Shown one piece after another: positions 18,562 through 27,878 of a DNA stretch of 64,000 nucleotides. How positions within the stretch are numbered: position 1 is the stretch's first letter; every line of letters begins with the position of its first letter. The stretch covers positions 248,001-312,000 of the forward strand of contig JADJTG010000012.1 of NCBI GenBank assembly GCA_016711285.1, read 5' to 3'. The DNA is from Sphingobacteriales bacterium. GTDB taxonomy: Bacteria; Bacteroidota; Bacteroidia; Chitinophagales; UBA2359. Made by a program: the position numbers and the translations under genes. The notes below the pieces were generated by a model. It had not been told where the DNA came from. It did not search any database and saw only the letters and a program-made list of their open reading frames with translations.

Positions 18562-19155
18562 TTATTGTACTTCTTCGCCGTTGTGATATTCTTTTTCTAT
18601 GGTAATTTTACCTGCTTCATCGTACCATTTTGCTACCCCTTCACGTTTGCCGTCTTTGAATGTTCCCTCTTCCAAAGGTTTCCCATTGACATAAAATATT
18701 TTCCGCTCTCCTTCTAACTGATTTTTTACATAATAGGCTTTTTCTTTGATATGTGTGTAATTGTATTTAGTGTATTCGCCTTCGAGCATATCATCTAAAA
18801 AAAACATTTTTTCCGACACACTCCCGTTTTCAGCAACTTTGAGAGCCGCGCCCTGTTTGATGCCCTGCTCATAATTGATACAACTTGCCACCACCGCCGT
18901 ATTCGGATGGTAGGTGAGCCAAGCACCCTGTTTTTTGCCATTGAGCAAAAAGCCTTCCTCCACCACCTTGCCATATTTGTCGCGCCGTGCCGCCTGCTCC
19001 AAACCATTTTTACCCTCAATAGGTACTTTGGTAAATCCGGTGGCATCTTGCAAAACCTCTTCTTTCTTGGCAGGGGCTGTTGAAGACTGACAAGCCGATA
19101 ATCCGAAAAAAACTGCCCCCATTGCAAAGCAGGTAAAAATGCGTGTGAGCATCAT
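18562..19155 (-). CDS. Lipoprotein with YwqK/MORN-like repeats
   Basis: About 197 residues from the ATG at 19155 (or the adjacent 19152). An upstream in-frame ATG at 19194 overlaps the promoter box at 19192-19199, so it cannot be the start. The signal ends in a lipobox LSAC. The rest is YwqK-type repeats, in which GxxKQGxWxxYHxN-like units recur (GKKQGAWLTYH, LEGEYTKYN, LEGERKIFYVNG, REGVAKWYDEAG). Such proteins are common Bacteroidota surface or periplasmic lipoproteins of unknown role. Despite the family's database name, nothing here indicates a toxin-antitoxin function. Confidence 0.85.
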   Translation of the reverse strand: MMLTRIFTCFAMGAVFFGLSACQSSTAPAKKEEVLQDATGFTKVPIEGKNGLEQAARRDKYGKVVEEGFLLNGKKQGAWLTYHPNTAVVASCINYEQGIKQGAALKVAENGSVSEKMFFLDDMLEGEYTKYNYTHIKEKAYYVKNQLEGERKIFYVNGKPLEEGTFKDGKREGVAKWYDEAGKITIEKEYHNGEEVQ

Positions 19156-19191
19156 GATTGTGTATAAAAAAAGTGTGTATTGTGAAAGAAG

Positions 19192-19199
19192 CAAAGATA
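19192..19199 (-). promoter_or_regulatory. -7 promoter box (TATCTTTG) for the YwqK-type lipoprotein
   Basis: Reverse strand TATCTTTG, 36 nt before the ATG at 19155. It decides the start codon by excluding the ATG at 19194. Confidence 0.6.
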
Positions 19200-19406
19200 T
19201 TGAAAGTTTTATTAGCTGTTATAAGCAAAGATGATATTTTTAGAGCAATTAAAAGGTATATGATGTTATCAGAATGTCAAAAACTACGGTATTACTATAT
19301 AAAACATTGATTTTTAATAAATTTTATTTATTTTTATAATCAAATATAATAATATAATGAATAATAGTGAAGGTAAGAGTATTAAAAAAACTTAAACTAA
19401 AACCCT

Positions 19407-19414
19407 TATCTTTG
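19407..19414 (+). promoter_or_regulatory. -7 promoter box (TATCTTTG) for yicC
   Basis: TATCTTTG, 20 nt before the ATG at 19435. Confidence 0.65.
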
Positions 19415-19434
19415 CAGCCAAATTTTTAGCGGTT

Positions 19435-20307
19435 ATGATTTTTTCTATGACAGGCTACGGAAAAGCCGATGCCCTGATAGGCGACAAACAAGTGAAGGTG
19501 GAGTTGCGCTCGCTTAATAGTAGCAAACAATTGGATATGGGTATGCGACTGCCCTTTTTGTTCCGTGCCAAAGAAGCCGACCTGCGCAAACTTATTGCCC
19601 AAAAAGCGGTGCGCGGCAAAGTAGATATGCTTGTTACGATAGAAAGTGCCGCCAATCCTACGCTTGCTATCAACAAAACGCTCTTTCGCAGTTATTTACA
19701 GGAATTGCAAAGTATTGCCGACAGTCTCCAACTGCCGCCGCAGGATTTGGTGGCTGCCGTACTGCGCCTGCCCGAAATTACGGCTGCCGAACCCACCGCC
19801 CACGAACACGAACTCGAACAACTCCAACAATTAGTAGAACAAGCCCTCGAAAATCTGCAACATTATCGCGCTCAGGAGGGCAATTTGTTGATGGTGGATT
19901 TTCAAGCACAGATTGCCGCCATATTACAAAAATTAGATACCGTAAAAAACCTCGCTCCGCTTCGCTTGCAAAAAGTACGCGACCAACTCCGCGAGTCGTT
20001 GCAACGCCACCTGCCCGATGCCGCTTACGACCCCAACCGCTTCGAGCAAGAACTTATTTATTACATAGAAAAACTCGACATCAGCGAAGAAATATCGCGC
20101 TTGCAAAATCATTGCTATTGGTTTCGCAGCGAACTCGCCTCTGCCGAAACAGAAAAGGGGAAAAAACTCAACTTTATTGCACAGGAAATAGGGCGCGAAA
20201 TCAATACCATCGGCTCTAAAGCAAATGACAGCAATATTCAGGTGGCAGTAGTGGATATGAAAGACGAACTGGAAAAAATAAAAGAACAATTACTCAATAT
20301 TTTATAA
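19435..20307 (+). CDS. yicC: YicC family endoribonuclease
   Basis: 290 residues, the full family length. The signature N-terminus FSMTGYGKA, followed by VKVELRSLNSSKQLDM, and the C-terminal GREINTIGSKANDSNIQ... segment are typical of YicC/DUF1732, shown in E. coli to be an endoribonuclease. It is the first gene of a likely yicC-gmk-apaG unit, 95 bp before gmk, an order seen in many bacteria. Confidence 0.95.
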   Translation: MIFSMTGYGKADALIGDKQVKVELRSLNSSKQLDMGMRLPFLFRAKEADLRKLIAQKAVRGKVDMLVTIESAANPTLAINKTLFRSYLQELQSIADSLQLPPQDLVAAVLRLPEITAAEPTAHEHELEQLQQLVEQALENLQHYRAQEGNLLMVDFQAQIAAILQKLDTVKNLAPLRLQKVRDQLRESLQRHLPDAAYDPNRFEQELIYYIEKLDISEEISRLQNHCYWFRSELASAETEKGKKLNFIAQEIGREINTIGSKANDSNIQVAVVDMKDELEKIKEQLLNIL

Positions 20308-20402
20308 TCCAATATTATTATCACTTTGCCTGCACCTCAAATTAAGGTTTAATTTTTTTTCATATTTCATTTTGTAAAAACAAAACATTCTCTATTCACT
20401 AT

Positions 20403-21023
20403 ATGATAACGCCCCTCCCAAAAGTTATAATCATCACAGCTCCTTCGGGTGCCGGAAAAACTACGTTGGTGCGTTATCTATTGGATAAAATGAACCATCA
20501 ATTGGCTTTTTCGGTATCAGCTACCACACGCGCCCGCCGCGAACACGAAATAGAAGGAAAAGATTATTATTTTATCAGTAAGGAAGAATTTATTGAAAAA
20601 CGCGACAAAGGCGAATTTTTGGAATGGGAAGAAGTATATGACGGCAACTACTACGGCACGCTCAAAAGCGAAGTATTGCGCATTGCCGCTCAACACAAAT
20701 CCTGTATTTTTGATGTAGATGTAAAAGGCGCACTCAATATCAAAAAACACTACGGCTCACAAGCTCTGGCAATTTTTATAAAAGTACCCTCGATCGCCGA
20801 CCTGCGCCGCCGCCTCGAAGCACGCCTCACCGAAACACCCCAAACCATAGAACGCCGCCTGCAACGTGCCGTTATGGAAATACAACACGAAAACGACTTT
20901 GACCGCATTATCGTCAATCGCCATTTACCCGCCGCCAAACGCACCGCCTATCACTATGTGTCGGCTTTTTTGAATGAAACCCCCACAACCGAACACAAAA
21001 AACAGCAAAAAGCAACTTTTTAA
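20403..21023 (+). CDS. gmk: Guanylate kinase
   Basis: 206 residues. It phosphorylates GMP to GDP with ATP. The P-loop APSGAGKTTL is at residues 13-22, the GMP-binding SATTRARREHEIEGKDYYF region follows, and the lid has RRRLEARLTET. It is the standard length and sits between yicC and apaG. Confidence 0.97.
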   Translation: MITPLPKVIIITAPSGAGKTTLVRYLLDKMNHQLAFSVSATTRARREHEIEGKDYYFISKEEFIEKRDKGEFLEWEEVYDGNYYGTLKSEVLRIAAQHKSCIFDVDVKGALNIKKHYGSQALAIFIKVPSIADLRRRLEARLTETPQTIERRLQRAVMEIQHENDFDRIIVNRHLPAAKRTAYHYVSAFLNETPTTEHKKQQKATF

Positions 21024-21152
21024 GGGCTGTTGTACGTTGATAATATGTACACACAGAAGAGGGGAATACTATGCTTTTTTAAATTTAAATTAAATTTTAT
21101 AAAAAAACAAGCGTTTAATCACTTTGATTGTTTTATAAAAAACCCAAATAAA

Positions 21153-21539
21153 ATGATCTCTGCAATCACAAATGGCGTAAAAGTAAGTGTAGAAGTTTTC
21201 TATCAAAATGAATTTTCGCGCCCCAGTATGCACGAATATATTTTCACTTACCGCATCAGTATTGAAAACCAAAGTAGCTATACCATCAAACTCCTCCAAC
21301 GGCACTGGCACATTTTAGACTCCACCGGCAAACACCGCGAAGTGCGTGGCGAGGGCGTAGTGGGCAAGCAACCCGTACTCGAAAGCGGACAATCCCACGT
21401 TTATGTGTCGGGTTGTAATTTGGAGAGTGAATTCGGGCGGATGTGGGGCAGCTACACCATGGAGCGCGTATCCAACGGCAAGCAGTTTGAAGTAGATATT
21501 CCGGCTTTTATGATGGAAGTCAGCTCAAAGCTCAATTAA
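21153..21539 (+). CDS. apaG: ApaG family protein
   Basis: 128 residues from the ATG at 21153. In-frame ATGs upstream (21030, 21045) would add a Phe/Lys-rich extension unlike the family, so the shorter start is chosen. The domain shows VSVEVFYQNEFSRPSMHEYIF, RHWHILDSTGKHREVRGEGV and a glycine-rich GxGVVGxQP loop typical of ApaG/DUF525. The biochemical function is not settled; the family is a small fibronectin-like beta-sandwich fold that in other species affects Co2+ resistance and Ap4A levels. Confidence 0.92.
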   Translation: MISAITNGVKVSVEVFYQNEFSRPSMHEYIFTYRISIENQSSYTIKLLQRHWHILDSTGKHREVRGEGVVGKQPVLESGQSHVYVSGCNLESEFGRMWGSYTMERVSNGKQFEVDIPAFMMEVSSKLN

Positions 21540-21580
21540 TTAGCTCATCGCGCATTTATATTTTTAAAAACGCATTAAAG

Positions 21581-23068
21581 ATGAAACGATTGCTGTATTT
21601 TTCATTGCAAATAACACTTGCTTTGCTGTGGTATTGGCATATTCAGGCGCAATCTTTTGAGTACAATGCTAATTGCTCGCAAGCCTACCGCAGCACTATC
21701 AACCTTAAATTTGATGAAGCACGCAGACTTTTGCAGCAAGAAAACGAACAAAATCCCGACAATCTGCTGCCCTTGTTGCTATACAACTACATAGATGCCC
21801 TCACTGCTTTTATCAGCGAACAACAAAGCGATTTGGATATTTATGATAAAAATGCAGCGCAACGCCTCAAAACTATCCGCGAAAAAGGAAATCCGCAGTC
21901 GCCTTATTATTTGTATTGCCAAGCCGAAATTGAGTTTCAAAGCACCATCGCCCGCATCAAATCTGAAGCCTACTGGGAAGCTTTCTGGCAACTCAAACGC
22001 TCCTACAACCTCTACAGCGACAATATAGAAAAATTTCCCGCATTTTTGCTCAATTACAAATCTTTCGGCTGTATGGAAGCCCTCATCGGCACTTTGCCCG
22101 ACAACTACCAGTGGGGGCTTAAAATTGTGGGCATGAGTGGCTCTGTAAAAAAAGGTATGCAAAAAATGACTGATTTTTTACAATATTCCAAAGTCAACGG
22201 CTATCCTTTTTATGAAGAAGCCCAAGTGGTTTATGCTTTTTTTTTGATTTATGTGGACAAAAAACCACAAGAAGCTCTGCGTATGGTGCAGCACGATATT
22301 GCACACGGCAACAGCCCCCTGATTGACGGCACTTGCGCCGATATTGCCTATCGGGTAGGAAGAACCGATTATGCCATTCAACTCATTGAAAATACACCAA
22401 AAGGAAAAGGATATTTTCCGTATTTTGTAAATGACTATTTGCTCGGCAGTTTTAAATTATATCGCAATGACAACGATGCCTCCCTGCCTTTATTGAATTT
22501 TATCAATGGATTTAAAGGCAAACATTATATAAAAAGTGCTTGTCAATATTTGGCATATCATTATTGGTTGCAAAACAAACCTGAACAAGCGCATACTGCC
22601 TACGAATGGTGCAAACAAAAAGGGGCATTGTTGTTAGATGCCGACAAAAAAGCACAGGAAGAAGCCGAAAGCGGAAAGCTGCCCCACCGCCAGTTGTTGG
22701 CGGCACGGCTCAACTTTGACGGCGGCTATTACAAAAAATCTTTAGACCACATCAATGCCATTGATTTAGATAAACTGAGCGTTTTTTATGAGCGTATTGA
22801 ATATTTTTATCGCTTGGCACGCATCAATCATGCCTTGGGCAATCAAACGGAGGCGCAGCAGCTATACGAAATTGTTATTCAAAAAGACCCCCACCCTACC
22901 GAATATTATACACCCAAATCCTGTTTGTATTTGGGCGAGATGTACGAGCATAACAAAAACTACGAAAAAGCGCGTTTCTATTACCGTCAGGTATTTAATT
23001 ATGATAATTATGCGTATAAAAACAGCTTAGAACAACAAGCCAAAGCTGGTTTAGATCGTTTGAAATAA
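21581..23068 (+). CDS. Secreted TPR-repeat protein of unknown function
   Basis: 495 residues with a signal peptide (cleavage near HIQAQ). Helical repeats run through the length, with TPR-like units near residues 30-70, 320-350, 400-425 and 440-490 (NHALGNQTEAQQLYEIVI, GEMYEHNKNYEKARFYYRQV). It probably forms a periplasmic or surface scaffold. No enzymatic motif is visible. It stands 41 bp after apaG and may be co-transcribed with it. Confidence 0.82.
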   Translation: MKRLLYFSLQITLALLWYWHIQAQSFEYNANCSQAYRSTINLKFDEARRLLQQENEQNPDNLLPLLLYNYIDALTAFISEQQSDLDIYDKNAAQRLKTIREKGNPQSPYYLYCQAEIEFQSTIARIKSEAYWEAFWQLKRSYNLYSDNIEKFPAFLLNYKSFGCMEALIGTLPDNYQWGLKIVGMSGSVKKGMQKMTDFLQYSKVNGYPFYEEAQVVYAFFLIYVDKKPQEALRMVQHDIAHGNSPLIDGTCADIAYRVGRTDYAIQLIENTPKGKGYFPYFVNDYLLGSFKLYRNDNDASLPLLNFINGFKGKHYIKSACQYLAYHYWLQNKPEQAHTAYEWCKQKGALLLDADKKAQEEAESGKLPHRQLLAARLNFDGGYYKKSLDHINAIDLDKLSVFYERIEYFYRLARINHALGNQTEAQQLYEIVIQKDPHPTEYYTPKSCLYLGEMYEHNKNYEKARFYYRQVFNYDNYAYKNSLEQQAKAGLDRLK

Positions 23069-23110
23069 TGATATTCTGTTCAAAAAAAGCAGTGGAGGGA
23101 TTTATTAAAA

Positions 23111-23142
23111 ATAAAAAAGTTTGCGACTTCACAGCCGCAAAC
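23111..23142 (-). terminator. Terminator after the DUF2147 gene
   Basis: GTTTGCG (23119-23125) pairs with CGCAAAC (23136-23142). On the reverse strand the hairpin is followed by TTTTTTATTTTT, about 115 nt past the DUF2147 stop. Its core resembles the hairpin at 29240-29287. Confidence 0.6.
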
Positions 23143-23258
23143 CTAAACCAGAAAGGGTGAATAAAACTAAAAACGCTAAAAATAAAATCTGGTAAAAAGT
23201 TATGCTATCACAGCATGGTATTTATTTTTTAACCAAAAAAAACTTTCAAAATTGCTGT

Positions 23259-23696
23259 TTAAGGACGCACCCATTTTTGAGAACGACCTAACAGAGAAAA
23301 TCCCATATAACCGCGTACATCTAATGAGCCGTCTTTGTTCATTGTAAGGCGACACGAATACACTTTTCCGTTTTTGGGGTCTAAGATAGTGCCATTATCC
23401 CAATAAGTGCCTTCTGATGTCATATCGCGGATAACTGTCATACCAATAACGCGCTTGCCTTTGCGGTCATCTGTACATTTGTCGCAGTTGGGGTCTTTCT
23501 CCTCATCTGCTGTACGATTCAACAACTCAAGGACTTTTCCGTAAATTTTACCGTTTTGTTCGTATATCTCAACAATAGAGCGCGACTTACCCGTTTCATC
23601 GTCTATTGTTTTCCATTTTCCGGTAATTTTACTTTGCGCATTAAGGTTGGCGACAGAAAATATTATAAATGATAAAACAAAAAGGATTTTCTTCAT
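23259..23696 (-). CDS. DUF2147 family secreted protein
   Basis: 145 residues from the ATG at 23696 (MKKILFVL), a signal peptide ending NLNAQ. An in-frame upstream start at 23777 is ruled out because the promoter box at 23722-23729 lies inside it. The body GKWKTIDDETGKSRSIVEIY and PNCDKCTDDRKGKRVIGM with its CxxC is typical of DUF2147, a lipocalin-like beta barrel common in Bacteroidota and Proteobacteria. Function is unknown. Confidence 0.9.
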   Translation of the reverse strand: MKKILFVLSFIIFSVANLNAQSKITGKWKTIDDETGKSRSIVEIYEQNGKIYGKVLELLNRTADEEKDPNCDKCTDDRKGKRVIGMTVIRDMTSEGTYWDNGTILDPKNGKVYSCRLTMNKDGSLDVRGYMGFSLLGRSQKWVRP

Positions 23697-23721
23697 TTTT
23701 ATTAAAATTACGAGTTTAGAA

Positions 23722-23729
23722 CAAAAGTA
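23722..23729 (-). promoter_or_regulatory. -7 promoter box (TACTTTTG) for the DUF2147 gene
   Basis: Reverse strand TACTTTTG, 26 nt before the ATG at 23696. It decides the start. Confidence 0.6.
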
Positions 23730-23904
23730 AGAAAAAAAAAGTTCTGTTGTTTGCATATTTTTTTCATTTTTTTTCATTTTTTAAAGATATTACTTAATTA
23801 GTAACAAGTTAAGGCTTTATAATTTCAAAACACTGTGTTAATTTTTACTTTAAAATTATAACGAAATCAAAAAAAAACATCTGTTACAAACCTTTTTTTC
23901 GCAC

Positions 23905-23912
23905 TATCTTTG
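23905..23912 (+). promoter_or_regulatory. -7 promoter box (TATCTTTG) for gldH
   Basis: TATCTTTG, 35 nt before the ATG of gldH. Confidence 0.6.
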
Positions 23913-23947
23913 TTGTAGATTTTTTTTCAGAGGGCTTCATTTTTTTT

Positions 23948-24580
23948 ATGAACATAGCAGTCAAATTTTATTCATTCGCTATATGCGGCAGTTTGTTAAT
24001 GGCTCTGTCGGCTTGTGAGGTGCGCTCTTTTTACCGCGAAACCGCCGCTATCCAAAACCAGAAATGGTATTATGACGACATCAAAGTTTTTGATGTTGAT
24101 ATACAAGATACTACTGCTTTGTACAATATTTATTTAAGTGTGCGGCATAGCGGAGCTTATCCGTATTCCAACGTATGGCTCAAAATAAAAACGCATTATC
24201 CGGCGGGCAATACACAATTGTCGCCTATTAATATAAATGTAGCAGACAACAAAGGAGAATGGTATGGCTCAGGTTTGGGTAGCACCATCAGTTTGGAAAC
24301 ACTTATTCAGGAAAACGCCATTTTGCCCGAAAAAGGTACTTATCGCTTTGAAGTAATACAGGATATGCGCGAAAATCCTTTGTCGGAGATTTCAGATGTG
24401 GGTTTGGCTGTAGAAAAAAGCGAAGTAAAAAAAGAGAGCCTGAAAACAAAACCTCCGGTACCACTTATTCCCAAAGACAGCAGCAACACTTCAAAAACCA
24501 AATCTGCGCTTTCAAAAGATTCATTAAAACAGAAAACTATTCAACATGCACCATTTCCGTCTGCCGGCAATCGTCCTTAG
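23948..24580 (+). CDS. gldH: Gliding motility lipoprotein GldH
   Basis: 210 residues with a lipoprotein signal (LLMALSAC). The domain QNQKWYYDDIKVFDVDIQDT, then LYNIYLSVRHSGAYPYSNVW and GEWYGSGLGSTIS, matches GldH, a lipoprotein needed for gliding in Flavobacterium johnsoniae and found with T9SS genes. The C-terminal 45 residues are a Ser/Lys/Pro-rich tail. Its 3' end overlaps the next gene by 35 bp, so the two are co-translated or coupled. Confidence 0.9.
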   Translation: MNIAVKFYSFAICGSLLMALSACEVRSFYRETAAIQNQKWYYDDIKVFDVDIQDTTALYNIYLSVRHSGAYPYSNVWLKIKTHYPAGNTQLSPININVADNKGEWYGSGLGSTISLETLIQENAILPEKGTYRFEVIQDMRENPLSEISDVGLAVEKSEVKKESLKTKPPVPLIPKDSSNTSKTKSALSKDSLKQKTIQHAPFPSAGNRP

Positions 24581-25241
24581 TATATTCCTTTCTTCGTTCC
24601 TGTTACTTTTCTCTGCCTGCAAAAATAACAGCAGCACCGAAACTACACCCGATAATACAGTGCTTGAAGAAAAAAAGAAAGAAACTGTAACACCTACCGA
24701 AACCACACCTGCCGCCGAAACTTTTGGCGATAGCAACTCCCAGCAGTTTCGGTCTGCAACGGGGGCTTATATGCTGCGATACCCGCAAAACTGGAAAGCA
24801 GAAGAACACCGCAAAAGCAAAACCGCCACTATCCACGAGCCTATCCGCACCGATGTGCCGATGGGGTATCCTGATAATATCACCGTATTATTTGATAAAC
24901 CCGCCGCCCAACAATACGATGCAGCCACCAACAGCATGAAAGAAAAATCTTTGGATTTTGAAGCATATTACAACAACTACAGCCGCCAACTTGCCGAGCA
25001 TGTGCCTGATTTTAAACTGATACGCCAAGCAGATACGACTTTGCAAGGAAAAAAAGCCAAGTTGCTCTTTTATACTTTTAAAGCCGAAGAAAAATCTAAA
25101 TTTTACCCTGTTATCAATCAGGCGTACATCTTTTTTCACAACAACCAAGTATTTACATTCAATTGCCGCAGCGACATCTCGCGTGCTGAGGCGGCACAAA
25201 AAATATTTCAGCCCATACTCGCTTCTTTGCAATGGCAATAA
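24546..25241 (+). CDS. Lipoprotein of unknown function
   Basis: 231 residues. The signal LSSFLLLFSAC has a clear lipobox, and a Thr/Glu-rich linker follows. The globular part (FRSATGAYMLRYPQNWKAEE ... LASLQW) resembles the PsbP/DUF1795 type of small beta-alpha-beta domain that starts with YPxxW and ends in LxSL. It overlaps gldH by 35 bp, and rmuC starts close to its stop, so these three may form an operon. Confidence 0.8.
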   Translation: MHHFRLPAIVLSIFLSSFLLLFSACKNNSSTETTPDNTVLEEKKKETVTPTETTPAAETFGDSNSQQFRSATGAYMLRYPQNWKAEEHRKSKTATIHEPIRTDVPMGYPDNITVLFDKPAAQQYDAATNSMKEKSLDFEAYYNNYSRQLAEHVPDFKLIRQADTTLQGKKAKLLFYTFKAEEKSKFYPVINQAYIFFHNNQVFTFNCRSDISRAEAAQKIFQPILASLQWQ

Positions 25242-25288
25242 TTTTTGTTTTTCGGAGTGTTAATGCTCAGGTTTTGTTGAGCAACGGA

Positions 25289-26618
25289 ATGTTGCTACTC
25301 CTGCTGGCAATATTGGCAATAGCAGCAATTTATCTCTATCTCCAATTATCCGCCACCCGCCAGCAAGCCCAACGCGATGTGTATTTGCAGCGAGAAGAAG
25401 CGCAACTCCAAAAAATCCAATGCCACGCGGTGGGAGCAAGCGAAGCAGGAGGCAGAACGCCGAACCCTGCAATACGAACAACGCTGGGAGCAAAACCAAC
25501 AACAACTCGTACAACTCCAAAGCACCTTAGCCCAACGCAACAGCGAAATCGGTTTTTTGCAGCAACGCATAGAAGAACAGCAAAACCAACAGGAGCAACT
25601 GCAAACACAGTTCAGCCAACATTTTGAAGTGCTGGCACAAAAAATATTGGAAGAAAAAAGTCAAAAGTTTTCATCGCACAATGAGCAGCAACTCCGACAA
25701 TTATTGCAACCTTTTTCTGAAAATTTACAACATTTAGAAGCGCGTTTGCGTGCCGCACAGTAGGGAGACACCCAACAGCACAGCGCATTGGTTACTCGAA
25801 TTCAGCAACGCGCCGAACTCAACCGAAATTTAGGCGATGAAGCCCACAAACTTACGCGCGCCCTCAAAGGCGACCAAAAAACACAGGGAAACTGGGGCGA
25901 ATTGGTGCTGGAACGCCTATTAGAAAAGGCAGGTTTGGTGCGTGGGCGCGAATACAACGTTCAGGAAATGTTTTCGGATAATGAAGGGCTGCGCCGCCAA
26001 CCCGATGTAATTTTGTATTTGCCCGAAAACAAACATATTATCATTGATGCCAAAGTATCGCTCACTGCTTTTGAACGCTACGCTTCTGCCGAAAATGCAC
26101 AGGAGCAAAAAACACACCTGCAAGAACATATCGCTTCGCTGCGCCGCCATGTGGCCTCGCTTTCTTCCAAAAATTACCAACAAATTTATCAACTCCAAAG
26201 CCTCGATTTTGTGCTGCTTTTTGTAGCCATTGAACCGGCTTTTGCGGCGGCAGTGCAGCACGATGCCGCCTTGTTTCAGGAGGCTTTTGAGCGCAATGTA
26301 CTCATCGTGAGTCCCACTACCCTATTGGCAACGGCACGCACCATCGCTTCTATTTGGCGGCAGGAACAACAAACACGCCACGCACTGGAAATTGCGCGGC
26401 AAAGCGGCTTGATGTACGATAAGTTTGTGGCATTTATGGAAGATTTGGAAAAAGTAGGAAAAAACCTGCAAACTGCGCACGACTCTTATGAACAGGCTCT
26501 AAAAAAACTGCGCGATGGCAAGGGCAATCTGCTGCGCCGCGCCGAACAACTGCGCGAATTAGGTGCTAAAAACAGCAAATTATTGCCCAATCAGTATTTT
26601 GATGAGGAAGAAGGGTAA
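25289..26618 (+). pseudogene. rmuC: DNA recombination protein RmuC, broken by a frameshift and an amber codon
   Basis: RmuC is a nuclease-like protein with an N-terminal membrane anchor, a long coiled coil and a C-terminal RmuC domain. The anchor MLLLLLAILAIAAIYLYLQL starts at 25289 (an in-frame ATG at 25232 is also possible). The coiled coil changes frame within the A6 run at 25410-25415: deleting one A joins AQLQK to SNATRWEQAKQEAERR. A TAG at 25761-25763 then interrupts the repaired frame, which continues GDTQQHSALVTRIQQRAELN. From 25788 the conserved domain is intact: NWGELVLERLLEKAGLV, DVILYLPENKHIIIDAKVSL. Two lesions of different types make a real pseudogene more likely here than elsewhere in the window. 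Confidence 0.85.
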
Positions 26619-26646
26619 AAAAAATAGATAGGTAGGTTTCTTATTT

Positions 26647-27732
26647 TCAAGCAAATTTCGTCTCCGTATATGCCGTCTGCTGCTCCTGAAAACGTGCAAT
26701 TTGGCGATGCATAACATAAAAAAACAGCGGCGGCACCAATGCCAGCAGCATCGTTCCCGGGTAGCCGGTGGGCAGTTGCGGGCTTTGGTCAAAATGTCGC
26801 AACACCTGATATTTGCGGCTTGCTAAATAATGGTGGTCGCTGTGGCGGGTCAGTTCAAAAAGCATCACCCGCCCGAAAGAGTGGTTGGAGTTCCACGAAT
26901 GATGCGGCATTACACGCTCATAGCGGTCGGCGGCAGTTTTTTTGCGGCGCAAGCCGTAGTGCTCTATATAATTGACGGTTTCGAGCATCAGCCACCCGAT
27001 AATGGCAGCCACGACAAAACAAGCTGCCACCCACCCACCGAAAAACAGCGCAATTGCCGCCACCACTGCCGCCTGATATACCGTAAAACGCAACATTTCG
27101 TTTTTCCACGTAAACAAAGGATTGGCAATATGCTCTTTTTTGCGCACGCGCTCATTTTCCAATTTCCACGCCGACACATAGCTGCCCCACACCGAGCGCA
27201 GCCAAAAGGCATAGAGCATTTCTCCGCGCCGCGCCGAAGCCGGATCCTCATCGGTGGATACCCACTTATGATGCCCGCGATTGTGTTCAATAAAAAAATG
27301 CAGATACAAAGTGGAAAGTAAAAGAGCCTTAGCCATCAGTTGTTCGTAAGTTTTAGAGCGATGCCCCAACTCGTGCGCCACATTAATAGCCAATACACCG
27401 CAAATAATACCAAAAGACACCATACGCCCTATCAGCGTAGGCGTATCAGTATTATTTTGGGAAACGGTATATAAAAAACAGCCCAACAAAACATATTGTA
27501 TAGGAACAATGGCATACAACAAATAATCATATTTGCGGTCGGCGAGTGCGGTGCTTTCCTCGTCTTTGGTAAAATTATGCGTAGTACCCTGAAAAATCAA
27601 CTCCAAAGCGGGCAATACCACAAACACATACATCAACATTGCATAGCTCCACACGCCCTGATAAGCCAACGAGATATAAGCAATGGGAAGGATAGTAAAA
27701 ACCGCTAAATACTTGACAAAATGAGTGCGCAT
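26647..27732 (-). CDS. alkB: AlkB-type alkane/fatty acyl membrane monooxygenase
   Basis: 361 residues from the ATG at 27732; a longer frame starts with TTG inside the promoter box and is rejected. It is an integral membrane non-haem di-iron hydroxylase. The histidine boxes HELGHR, EHNRGHHKW and RHSDHHYLASRKYQ and the AlkB signature NYIEHYGLRR are all present. Six hydrophobic helices surround them. Family members oxidise medium-chain alkanes or other lipids using rubredoxin; no rubredoxin or reductase gene is near, so the substrate is open. The signature points to AlkB rather than a fatty acid desaturase. Confidence 0.92.
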   Translation of the reverse strand: MRTHFVKYLAVFTILPIAYISLAYQGVWSYAMLMYVFVVLPALELIFQGTTHNFTKDEESTALADRKYDYLLYAIVPIQYVLLGCFLYTVSQNNTDTPTLIGRMVSFGIICGVLAINVAHELGHRSKTYEQLMAKALLLSTLYLHFFIEHNRGHHKWVSTDEDPASARRGEMLYAFWLRSVWGSYVSAWKLENERVRKKEHIANPLFTWKNEMLRFTVYQAAVVAAIALFFGGWVAACFVVAAIIGWLMLETVNYIEHYGLRRKKTAADRYERVMPHHSWNSNHSFGRVMLFELTRHSDHHYLASRKYQVLRHFDQSPQLPTGYPGTMLLALVPPLFFYVMHRQIARFQEQQTAYTETKFA

Positions 27733-27756
27733 TGTTTTTTTAAAAATTTTTAAATA

Positions 27757-27764
27757 CAAAAATA
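27757..27764 (-). promoter_or_regulatory. -7 promoter box (TATTTTTG) for alkB
   Basis: Reverse strand TATTTTTG, 24 nt before the ATG at 27732. It excludes the TTG start at 27759. Confidence 0.55.
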
Positions 27765-27808
27765 TTCTTTTTATGATTTTTTAAAGAAGTCATTTTAAGT
27801 CTGTGCTC

Positions 27809-27840
27809 AACTTTGTCAAAGTTCGAACTTTGACAAAGTT
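27809..27840. repeat. 32-bp perfect palindrome between alkB and the tandem array
   Basis: AACTTTGTCAAAGTTC is followed directly by its exact reverse complement. Each half is itself palindromic around one base (AACTTTG-T-CAAAGTT). It lies 45-76 bp upstream of the alkB -7 box, where an operator could sit, and 39 bp from the array. A mobile-element end or cruciform site is also possible. Confidence 0.9.
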
Positions 27841-27878
27841 TTACCAGAAACCTCCCCAATTCCGCCGTACTCAACTAC

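Noticed and set aside
18562..19155. Toxin-antitoxin system
   Set aside because: YwqK-type repeats carry that label in databases, but this is a lone lipoprotein with no partner gene.
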